Below are positions 17,990-27,707 of a DNA stretch of 30,870 bases, in pieces (within the stretch, counting starts at the first letter, position 1; each line of letters begins with the position of its first letter). Under the pieces are notes generated by a model that was not told the origin of the DNA, made no database searches, and worked only from the letters and a program-made list of their open reading frames with translations. The position numbers and the translations under genes were made by a program. Source of the DNA: Actinomycetes bacterium (GTDB lineage: Bacteria; Actinomycetota; Actinomycetes; Mycobacteriales; Mycobacteriaceae); the NCBI GenBank assembly GCA_023388385.1, contig JAEWGK010000010.1, positions 1 to 30,870 on the forward strand. Direction: 5' to 3'.

Positions 17990-18973
17990 TCAGCTCACCC
18001 TCACTCGCGGGTCCAGGGCGACGACGGTCAGGTCGGCCAGCATGGCGGAGATGGCCGTGATGAAGGCGCCGAAGGCGGCGACGGCGACTGTGCCGTGGAC
18101 GTCGTTTTCGTTGATGGACTTGATGAAGTAGTCGCCCATGCCCTGCCAGGCGAAGATCTGCTCCGTGACGATGGCGCCGGTGAAGATGCCCGGGATGGAG
18201 AACGCCACCGACGTGGCCACCGGGATGATGGACGTCCGAAGCGCGTGGCGGCGGATCGCCTGCTGGCGGGTGAGGCCCTTCGCGCGGGCGGTGCGGACGT
18301 AGTCCATCGCCAGGTTGTCGAGCAGCAGCGTTCGCTGCATGAGGTGATAGCCGGCGTAGCTGATGATGAGCAGTGACAGCGTCGGCAGCGCGAGGTGCTG
18401 CAGCAGGTCGACCAACCTGGGGAAGAAGCCCTCGATGCCCGGGTTCGAGGCGCCGGTGACGTAGAAGATGCGGGTGCCGGCGGCGTCGTTGATCATCAGC
18501 GCCACGGCCACGACGGCCATCGATGCGACGATGACGTGCAGGTTCATCGTGAGGATGGAGATGCCCTGCCAGACGCGGTCGCCGACCTTGTACTGCCGCG
18601 ACGCCGTGTAGATGCCGACGGCGACGCCGATGATGACCGACACGATCGTCGCCAGCAGGAGAAGCTGGGCGGAGACCCAGATGCGGTAGGAGATCTCCTC
18701 GTTGACCGACGTGTTCACCGGGGAGCGGCCCCAGTCCCAGTGCAGCAGGATGTTGGTGAGCCAGGTCCACCAGCGATCAAGCAGCGGCGTCGTGTCGGAC
18801 AGGTTGAGAGGCTCGAGGATGGCCGTGACCTTGTCGTGGGGGATGGGAGGGCGGCGGCCGGCGTAGTTCGCCCTCGGATCGAGGAACGTCGCCGCCAGGA
18901 AATACGCGATGTTCGTCGCGAGGAAGACGACCAGCAGCCAGCCGACCGTCTTCTTCAGGAGGTATTTCAGCAT
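17990..18973 (-). CDS. Peptide-type ABC transporter permease, DppB-like
   Basis: This is the first gene of the importer operon and the first permease subunit. The 327-residue protein begins with a membrane helix (KKTVGWLLVVFLATNIAYFL), then a periplasmic loop and about five more helices. The EAA coupling loop is RTARAKGLTRQQAIRRHAL, close to the family consensus. Start ATG 18973 is preceded by a modest GAAAG site that lies inside a perfect 14-bp palindrome (18975-18988). Genes follow with gaps of -4 to +65 nt, so dppB-dppC-dppDF-SBP should be one transcript read leftward. Confidence 0.93.
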   Translation of the reverse strand: MLKYLLKKTVGWLLVVFLATNIAYFLAATFLDPRANYAGRRPPIPHDKVTAILEPLNLSDTTPLLDRWWTWLTNILLHWDWGRSPVNTSVNEEISYRIWVSAQLLLLATIVSVIIGVAVGIYTASRQYKVGDRVWQGISILTMNLHVIVASMAVVAVALMINDAAGTRIFYVTGASNPGIEGFFPRLVDLLQHLALPTLSLLIISYAGYHLMQRTLLLDNLAMDYVRTARAKGLTRQQAIRRHALRTSIIPVATSVAFSIPGIFTGAIVTEQIFAWQGMGDYFIKSINENDVHGTVAVAAFGAFITAISAMLADLTVVALDPRVRVS

Positions 18974-19326
18974 GGATGAACTTTCATCGGTCGGTCCGGT
19001 GGATGCGTCGGGCGGCGTACGGGCTGCGCCGCCGCGGTGCGTCCTCCGGCTTCCAGCGCCGCTGGGGGACCTGTGAGGTTCCTCAGCGGCCGATGAGAAA
19101 ACGTGTACCAGTCCATGAGTGAGCGACCGAACGTAACTCGTGCATTGTTACAGGGAATTTTCATTAAGTGATGTTTACCTGGACTTTTCCGGGCCTCTAT
19201 TTCAAGTTTGTTACCCCCTCACGGGGTGAGCGGCATCACGTCGCGGGGCGGGAACGGGCGGCGTCACAGGAAGCGGGGCTACGCTCGGGGGGAATCGGGT
19301 TCGAGCGAGAGGAAGGGAATCCGGGC
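18974..19326. promoter_or_regulatory. Divergent control region between the dpp operon and the gal cluster
   Basis: This 353-bp gap holds no gene I can support, and 19095-19215 is clearly AT-richer than the surroundings. Sites seen: a perfect palindrome GATGAA-ct-TTCATC at 18975-18988, over the dppB ribosome binding site; GTAAC-N9-GTTAC at 19133-19151, overlapping a minus-strand TACGTT (19135 to 19130, possible dppB -10), with a further GTTAC near 19210; and on the + strand TACGCT at 19280-19285 as possible -10 for the mutarotase gene, whose AGAGGAAGG (19308-19316) is a good ribosome binding site. No convincing -35 was found for either direction. The palindromes look like regulator sites; the regulator is unknown. 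Confidence 0.45.
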
Positions 19327-20310
19327 ATGGTCGCCACGATCGGGAGCATTGGCGGGTGTGATTCGCGGGGGGAGCGCGCGCACGGTCCGGGGGATGTCCG
19401 CATCGCGGCGGGGGACTACGCGGCGTGGATCGCTCCGGAGGGCGGCGCGCCGCGCACCCTGACGTGGCGTGACGACGACCTGCTGGTCCCCGGCGTCCCG
19501 ACGGCGGAGTCCGGCCCGTTCCCGCCGATGACGGCGCAGTGCGTGCTCGCGCCGTGGCCGAACCGCGTCGCCGACGGCGTATTCGCCCACGGGGGCGAGG
19601 TGCACCGCCTCGAGGTGACCGAGGAGTCCCGGGCCACCGCAATCCACGGCTTCGCCGCCTCGCGACGCTGGGAGGTCGCGGAGGTCGCGGAGGACGCCGT
19701 GACGCTGACGCTCGACGTCGGCCCGGAGCCCGGCTGGCCGTGGCCGCTGCGGCTCTCGGCCCGCTGGTCCGTGGACCCGGACACTGGCCTGCGCGGCGGG
19801 CTGTCGGCGCGGAACCTGTCGGACGCCCCCTGCCCGTTCGGCCTCGGCTGGCACCCGTACCTCAGCGCATGTGGGGCGCCGCTGGACGACTGCGCGCTGG
19901 AGGTCCCCGTGGCCACGACGCTGCCCCTCGATCCCGTGCGCAACCTGCCGGCCGGCCCGGAGGTCCCCGCCGACGTGGCGGCCCCCGGCATCGCCGCCGG
20001 CATGCCCATGGCGGGGGTATGGCTCGACCACTGCTTCGGCGGCGCCGGGGGCGGGGCGGGATCCGTCGCAACGCTCACGGGCCCGGACGGGCGTGGCGCC
20101 GAGCTGACCGCGGATCCCCGGTTCCGGTGGTTCCAGGTCTACACGGCTGATCCGGGCCACGGGGAGGGCTTCCCCGGCGCGGGCCGGGCCGTGGCCGTCG
20201 AGCCGATGACGTGCCCGCCGGACGCGCTGCGCTCCGGACGGGACCTCGTCGTGCTGGAGCCGGGGGAGCAGCTCACCCTGAATGTGGGTATCCGCGCGAT
20301 CGGTTCCTGA
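19327..20310 (+). CDS. galM: Aldose 1-epimerase (mutarotase)
   Basis: Mutarotase interconverts alpha and beta anomers of sugars such as galactose, supplying the alpha form used by galactokinase. The 327-residue protein has the family landmarks: PNRVADG after the first strands, IHGFAA (first active-site His), FGLGWHPYL (catalytic His), and VAVEPMTCPPDA near the C-terminus, whose Glu is the expected general base. No signal peptide is seen. I start at ATG 19327, which has a purine-rich site upstream, rather than at the in-frame ATG 19168, whose extra 53 codons are non-family sequence in an AT-rich promoter region. Location ahead of a symporter, galT and galK supports galactose as substrate; galM is used in that sense. 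Confidence 0.88.
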   Translation: MVATIGSIGGCDSRGERAHGPGDVRIAAGDYAAWIAPEGGAPRTLTWRDDDLLVPGVPTAESGPFPPMTAQCVLAPWPNRVADGVFAHGGEVHRLEVTEESRATAIHGFAASRRWEVAEVAEDAVTLTLDVGPEPGWPWPLRLSARWSVDPDTGLRGGLSARNLSDAPCPFGLGWHPYLSACGAPLDDCALEVPVATTLPLDPVRNLPAGPEVPADVAAPGIAAGMPMAGVWLDHCFGGAGGGAGSVATLTGPDGRGAELTADPRFRWFQVYTADPGHGEGFPGAGRAVAVEPMTCPPDALRSGRDLVVLEPGEQLTLNVGIRAIGS

Positions 20311-20635
20311 TTCGATTCCGCTTTATCGAGCAAGCTGGCCGGGGTTTTCGTCCGTTCGGTCGCGAATTGCCGAAAAACCACACCTTCTCGTCTTCTTTTT
20401 TCCGTTTCCGTGGCGTAGTTTTGCAGGTGAGGGAAGCGCTCCGCGGGACCTCCCGCGCCACTGGCGGCGGCGGTCCCGCCGGGGATCGCCCGTGCGCCCC
20501 GCGCCGCGCAGCCGCGCGCTACGGGGCCCGTGCGGCGATCCGGCCCGGGCGCGGCCCGACGTCCGGGCCCCGGGTCCCCGCTCCACGCGCATCCGCCGCC
20601 CGTGCGTGAATGGGTAACGACAAAAGGAGACGGCC
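20311..20635 (+). promoter_or_regulatory. Promoter and structured leader of the symporter-galT-galK genes
   Basis: This 325-bp gap holds no supportable gene. Its first 120 bp are AT-rich, with TTCGG-N10-CCGAA at 20355-20374 and a possible promoter (TTCTTT 20393-20398, 17-bp spacer, TAGTTT 20416-20421). Just after it, at 20431-20444, gggaagcgctccgc contains AAGCGCT, resembling half of a LacI/GalR-type operator, and at 20442-20457 there is CGCGGGA-cc-TCCCGCG. The remaining 180 bp of leader is extremely GC-rich and can form several stems. AAAGGAG at 20623-20629 is the ribosome binding site of the symporter gene. Confidence 0.4.
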
Positions 20636-22297
20636 ATGGTCATGGCCTCCGGGGCGCTGCGCCTCGATGCGTCGTGGGTGGACTACGCCCTCGTCGCCGT
20701 GTACTTCATCTTCGTCCTCGGCATCGGGTGGGCCGCCCGATCGAAGGTCTCGAGCTCGATCGACTTCTTCCTCTCCGGCAGGTCGCTGCCGGCGTGGGTG
20801 ACGGGCCTGGCGTTCATCTCGGCGAACCTCGGCGCCGTCGAGATCGTCGGCCACTCCGCCAACGGCGTGCAGTACGGCTTCGAGACGATGCACTACTTCT
20901 GGATTGGCGCCATCCCCGCGATGGTGTTCCTCGGCATCGTGATGATGCCGTTCTACTACGGCTCCAAGGTGCGCTCCGTGCCGGAGTTCATGCTCCGCCG
21001 GTTCGGCCCGGGCGCGCACCTGGTCAACGCGATCTCCTTCGCCATCGCCCAGCTGCTCATCGCCGGCGTCAACCTGCTGCTTCTGGCGAAGGTGGTCAAC
21101 TCCCTGCTCGGCTGGCCGCTGTGGGTGACGCTCATCGTCGCCGCCGTCATCGTCCTGTCCTACATCACCCTCGGCGGCCTCTCCGCGGCCATCTACAACG
21201 AGGTGCTGCAGTTCTTCGTCATCATCGCCGCGCTGCTGCCGCTGACGATGATCGGCCTGCACCAGGTCGGCGGCTGGAGCGGCCTGCAGGAGAAGGTCGC
21301 GGACCCGTCCCACTTCCACACCTGGCCGGGCACCGAGATCTCGGGTTTCGACAACCCTGTCGTCTCCGTCATCGGCCTGATCTTCGGCCTGGGCTTCGTG
21401 TTGTCCTTCGGCTACTGGACCACGAACTTCGTCGAGGTCCAGCGCTCGATGGCCGCCGATTCCCTGTCCTCGGCGCGCAAGACCCCGATCATCGGCGCGT
21501 TCCCGAAGATGTTCGTGCCGTTCCTCGTCGTCATCCCCGGCATGGTCGCCGGCGTCACGGTCACGCCGATCATGGACGGCTCGGCGCAGCCGAACGACGC
21601 GATGCTGTACCTCATGCGCGACCTGCTGCCGAACGGCCTGCTCGGCGTCGCCATCGCCGGCCTGCTGGCCGCGTTCATGGCGGGCATGGCGGCCAACGTC
21701 TCGGCCTTCAACACGGTCATGAGCTACGACATCTGGGAGACCTACGTGGTGAAGGGCCGCGACGACGCGTACTACCTGCGCTTCGGCCGCATCGCGACCG
21801 TTGCCGCGACCGTCATCGCCGTGTTCACCGCGCTCATCGCCAGCAGCTTCGGCAACGTCATGGACTACCTGCAGACGCTGTTCGGCTTCTTCAACGCCCC
21901 GCTGTTCGCCACCTTCATCCTGGGCATGTTCTGGAAGCGCATGACCCCGACCGCCGGCTGGGTGGGCCTCGTGTTCGGCACCCTGGCCGCCATCGTCTAC
22001 TGGGTCATCGCGACCTTCGGCGGCACGGACATCGGCTTCTTCAACCTGCCGGGCCAGGGCACGGCGTTCGTCGCCGCGTCCATCGCCTTCGTCGTCGACA
22101 TCGTCTTCTCCATCGCGGTGTCGCTGGTCACCACGCCGAAGCCGGATCATGAACTGGTGGGCTTCGTGAAGTCCGTGACCCCGAAGGAGCACCTCACGGA
22201 CGCGGCCGAGGCCGCACTGCCGTGGTACCGCCGCACGGTGCCGCTGGGCGTGCTGTGCCTCGCCATGGTCATCGCCCTCAACATCGTGTTCGCCTAG
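20636..22297 (+). CDS. Sodium:solute symporter (SSS family), probable galactose transporter
   Basis: SSS proteins couple Na+ entry to uptake of sugars, amino acids or other solutes. The 553-residue protein has 13-14 predicted membrane helices, starting near residue 16. It includes the LSGRSLP motif (residues 46-52) after the first helix, the ISANLGAVEIVG helix and the Na+-site region GYWTTNFVEVQRSMAA, which resembles the sugar (SGLT/vSGLT) branch. AAAGGAG sits 6 nt before ATG 20636. It is followed by a small membrane protein whose ribosome binding site overlaps this stop codon, then galT and galK; this context is the main reason for proposing galactose. The substrate is an inference and other sugars are possible. 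Confidence 0.88.
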   Translation: MVMASGALRLDASWVDYALVAVYFIFVLGIGWAARSKVSSSIDFFLSGRSLPAWVTGLAFISANLGAVEIVGHSANGVQYGFETMHYFWIGAIPAMVFLGIVMMPFYYGSKVRSVPEFMLRRFGPGAHLVNAISFAIAQLLIAGVNLLLLAKVVNSLLGWPLWVTLIVAAVIVLSYITLGGLSAAIYNEVLQFFVIIAALLPLTMIGLHQVGGWSGLQEKVADPSHFHTWPGTEISGFDNPVVSVIGLIFGLGFVLSFGYWTTNFVEVQRSMAADSLSSARKTPIIGAFPKMFVPFLVVIPGMVAGVTVTPIMDGSAQPNDAMLYLMRDLLPNGLLGVAIAGLLAAFMAGMAANVSAFNTVMSYDIWETYVVKGRDDAYYLRFGRIATVAATVIAVFTALIASSFGNVMDYLQTLFGFFNAPLFATFILGMFWKRMTPTAGWVGLVFGTLAAIVYWVIATFGGTDIGFFNLPGQGTAFVAASIAFVVDIVFSIAVSLVTTPKPDHELVGFVKSVTPKEHLTDAAEAALPWYRRTVPLGVLCLAMVIALNIVFA

Positions 22298-22309
22298 GAG
22301 GAACCCGAA

Positions 22310-22636
22310 ATGGCACATGCAAACGGCAACGCCACCCACGTCGATACGCGCCATTCCGCGGGCGCCTTCGATGTCCGCAACGTCATCGGAGCCCTGATGG
22401 GCATCTACGGCGTGGTCCTGCTCATCAGCGCCGTCGCGCTGGACCCGGGCGTCGACGCCTCCGGCGCGCCGAAGGAGGCCGCCTACAACATCTGGACCGG
22501 CGTCGCGCTCGTCGCCGTCGCCCTGGTGTTCCTGGTCTGGGCGAAGCTGCGCCCGATCATCGTCCCCGACGAGTCCGCCAGCGGCGCGCCCGCCGACCAC
22601 ATGGCGCCCGGCCGGGACGGCGGCGAAGCACGATGA
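22310..22636 (+). CDS. Small two-helix membrane protein, probable symporter partner
   Basis: I do not recognise a named family. The 108-residue product has a polar N-terminus, two hydrophobic helices (about 26-43 and 62-80) joined by a loop containing DPGVDASGAPKEAAYN, and a polar, Pro/Asp-rich tail. AGGAGG at 22296-22301 overlaps the symporter stop codon and lies 8 nt before ATG 22310, so translation should follow the symporter tightly. Its own stop overlaps galT (ATGA). The arrangement suggests an accessory subunit or stabiliser of the SSS transporter. Similar small proteins next to SSS genes exist in other actinobacteria as far as I recall; no function is claimed. Confidence 0.85.
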   Translation: MAHANGNATHVDTRHSAGAFDVRNVIGALMGIYGVVLLISAVALDPGVDASGAPKEAAYNIWTGVALVAVALVFLVWAKLRPIIVPDESASGAPADHMAPGRDGGEAR

Positions 22637-23766
22637 CCTCCCACGAGGTCCGCGTCACCCGCACCACGCTGGCCGACGGCCGTGAGCTCCTCTACTTCGA
22701 CGACGATCCCGCCTACGTCTCGGGTGAGCGCACCCGCCGCATGGACGACCCGCGCGATCTGCCGATCGCCGCGACCGAGTCCGAGCTGCGCCGCGACCCG
22801 CTGACGGGGGAGTGGAACTGCTACGCCGCCCACCGCATGAACCGCACGTTCATGCCGCCGGCGAACGAGAACCCGCTGGCGCCGTCGCGCTCCGGCGAGC
22901 TGCCGACGGAGATCCCGGCCGACGACTACGACGTCGCCGTGTTCGAGAACCGCTTCCCGTCGCTGTCGATGCACATGGACGTCCCGGAGGACTTCGCCCG
23001 CGAGGTCGAGGGCGATCCGCTGTACCCGCGCCGCCCGGCGCTGGCCCGGTGCGAGGTCGTGTGCTTCACGCCGGACGTACACCTCTCCTTCCGGGATTTG
23101 CCGTACGGCCGCGCCCGCACCGTCGTGGAGGCGTGGGCGCACCGCACCCGCGAGCTTTCCGCCATCGACGGTGTCCGCCTGGTGTTCCCGTTCGAGAACC
23201 GGGGCGAGGAGATCGGCGTGACGCTGCAGCACCCGCACGGGCAGATCTACAGCTACCCGTACCTGCCGCAGCGGGCCCGCTCCATCGTGGAGGCGGCCCG
23301 CGTCCACCGGGGGGAGACTGGCCGCGATCTCTTCGACGACGTCCTGGCGATGGAGCTGCGCTCCGGCCGTCGCGTCCTGGCCGAGGGCGAGCACTTCGTC
23401 GCCTTCGTCCCGGCCGCCGCCAAGTGGCCGGTGGAGGCCATGATCATGCCGCGACGGGCCGCCCGCGACTTCGCCGACCTCGACGACGCGGAGAAGGACG
23501 AGCTGACCCGGATGTACCTCGACCTGCTGGGCCGCATGGACCGGTTCTTCGAGGGAGTCGAGCGCACTCCGTACATCTCCGCGTGGAACCAGGCCCCGGT
23601 CGGCGAGGGCCGGGAATTCGGCCGACTGCACCTGCAGCTGTACTCGATGATGCGCTCGCCCGGCCGCATGAAGTTCCTGGCCGGCAGCGAGTCCGGCGCC
23701 GGTGCGTGGATCTCCGACACCACGCCGGAGCGCATCGCCGACCGGTTCCGGGAGGTCGCGCCATGA
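22633..23766 (+). CDS. galT: Galactose-1-phosphate uridylyltransferase
   Basis: GalT swaps UMP between UDP-glucose and galactose-1-phosphate in the Leloir pathway. The 377-residue protein has RDPLTGEWN (54-62), VFENRFPSL (103-111), and the catalytic HPHGQ at 200-204, where the second His (202) is the expected uridylylated nucleophile. The CxxC pair that binds zinc in E. coli GalT is replaced by LAPSRS (82-87). In the C-terminal half the iron-site region reads AWNQAP and LHLQLY (N319, H333, Q335), so most ligands of that site are also absent. ATG 22633 overlaps the stop of the small membrane protein, and its own stop overlaps galK. Confidence 0.93.
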   Translation: MTSHEVRVTRTTLADGRELLYFDDDPAYVSGERTRRMDDPRDLPIAATESELRRDPLTGEWNCYAAHRMNRTFMPPANENPLAPSRSGELPTEIPADDYDVAVFENRFPSLSMHMDVPEDFAREVEGDPLYPRRPALARCEVVCFTPDVHLSFRDLPYGRARTVVEAWAHRTRELSAIDGVRLVFPFENRGEEIGVTLQHPHGQIYSYPYLPQRARSIVEAARVHRGETGRDLFDDVLAMELRSGRRVLAEGEHFVAFVPAAAKWPVEAMIMPRRAARDFADLDDAEKDELTRMYLDLLGRMDRFFEGVERTPYISAWNQAPVGEGREFGRLHLQLYSMMRSPGRMKFLAGSESGAGAWISDTTPERIADRFREVAP

Positions 23767-25040
23767 CCGCCCCGGAGCTCCGCTGGATGCCGGCGCGATC
23801 CCGCGATGCCGCCGCCGACGACGCGACGGCGCTGTTCCGCGACCACTTCGGCGCGGAACCGGCCGGATGCTGGGCGGCCCCCGGCCGCGTGAACCTCATC
23901 GGCGAACACGTCGACTACGCCGGCGGCATCTGCCTGCCGTTCGCGCTCGCGCACTCCACGGTGGTCGCCGCGGCGCCGCGTGACGACGCGATCCTGCGCG
24001 TCGTCAGTGCCCCCGTCGGCGGCGGGGACGGCGAGCCCCTGGCGGCGGAGGTCGATCTGCGCCGCGTCGAGCCGGACGGGCCCCGTTCCTGGACCGGCTA
24101 CGTCGCGGGCGCCGTCTGGGCGGCCGCGCAGGCCGGCATCGCCCCGGTTCTGGACGACGGCGCCCCGCGGGGCCTCGACGCCGCAATCGTCTCCGACGTG
24201 CCGCTCGGCGCGGGGCTGTCCAGCTCGGCGGCGCTGGAGTGCTCCGCGGCGCTGGCCGCGGTGGAGCTCGGCGCCGGGCGGGAGGCGACGGAGGAGGAGC
24301 GGCGCATCCTCGTGCCCGCCTGCATGCGGGCGGAGAACGAGGTCGTGGGCGCCTCCACCGGCGGCCTGGACCAGCGCGTGTCCGTCTTCGGGCGGGCGGG
24401 CGCGGCCTTGGCCATCGACTTCCTGGAGGACTCGGACGAGCAGGTGCCGTTCGACGTGGCGGCCCATGATCTCGCGGTGCTCGTCATCGACACCAACGCG
24501 CCCCACACGCTGGCCGACGGCCAGTACGCGTCCCGCCGTGGCGTCATCGACGGCGTGACCGAGCAGGCGGGCGTCGCCACGCTGCGCGAGGCGGCGGACC
24601 CGGGTGCCGCCGCCGACGCGTGGGCCGCGGGCACGGTCCCGGAGGGGGCGACGGCGGAGGAGTGGCGCGGCGTCGTCGTCCGCCGCGTGCGCCACGTCCT
24701 GTCGGAGATCCGCCGCACCGCCGCGGCCATCGGCGAGCTGCGCGACGGGGACTTCCCGGCGTTCGGCCGGTCGATGTGCGCCTCCCACACGTCGCTGCGC
24801 GACGACTATGAGGTGACGTGCCCGGAGCTCGACCTCGCGGTCGACGAGGCGATGGCCGCCGGCGCCCTCGGCGCCCGCATGACCGGAGGCGGGTTCGGCG
24901 GCTCCAGCATCGCGCTGCTGCCGGCCGGGGAGGCGGAGTCGGTCGCCGCCCGCATTGCCGGGGCCTTCGCGTCCGCCGGCTTCGCCGAGCCGCGGTTCGC
25001 CGTCGCCGTCCCGTCCGACGGGGCCGCACGCGTGCGTTGA
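23763..25040 (+). CDS. galK: Galactokinase
   Basis: GalK phosphorylates alpha-D-galactose with ATP to galactose-1-phosphate. The 425-residue GHMP kinase has the galactokinase signature GRVNLIGEHVDYAGG at 41-55 (R42 and E48), the ATP-binding loop PLGAGLSSSAALE at 147-159, the catalytic Asp203 in GGLDQRVS, and motif III GARMTGGGFGG at 370-380. The length is somewhat above the usual 380-400 because of Ala/Gly/Asp-rich inserts around 85-93 and 278-300. ATG 23763 overlaps the galT stop as ATGA. It is the last gene of the galactose cluster; UDP-galactose 4-epimerase must be encoded elsewhere. Confidence 0.96.
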   Translation: MTAPELRWMPARSRDAAADDATALFRDHFGAEPAGCWAAPGRVNLIGEHVDYAGGICLPFALAHSTVVAAAPRDDAILRVVSAPVGGGDGEPLAAEVDLRRVEPDGPRSWTGYVAGAVWAAAQAGIAPVLDDGAPRGLDAAIVSDVPLGAGLSSSAALECSAALAAVELGAGREATEEERRILVPACMRAENEVVGASTGGLDQRVSVFGRAGAALAIDFLEDSDEQVPFDVAAHDLAVLVIDTNAPHTLADGQYASRRGVIDGVTEQAGVATLREAADPGAAADAWAAGTVPEGATAEEWRGVVVRRVRHVLSEIRRTAAAIGELRDGDFPAFGRSMCASHTSLRDDYEVTCPELDLAVDEAMAAGALGARMTGGGFGGSSIALLPAGEAESVAARIAGAFASAGFAEPRFAVAVPSDGAARVR

Positions 25041-25102
25041 CCCCGCCGCGGCGTTTCCGTCCGCGTCGGTGCGGCGCGGTCCCGCGGCGCCGGGCCGGGC
25101 GT

Positions 25103-25945
<843 letters not shown>

Positions 25946-25949
25946 CGGC

Positions 25950-27705
<1,756 letters not shown>

Positions 27706-27707
27706 AC

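Noticed and set aside
19168..19326. Earlier start of the mutarotase at ATG 19168
   Set aside because: The extra residues lie in AT-rich promoter-like DNA, lack a ribosome binding site and do not resemble the family; ATG 19327 has a good site.
20519..22600. 693-codon minus-strand open frame opposite the SSS symporter
   Set aside because: His/Asp/Glu/Arg-rich low-complexity translation, fully antisense to a well-supported membrane protein.
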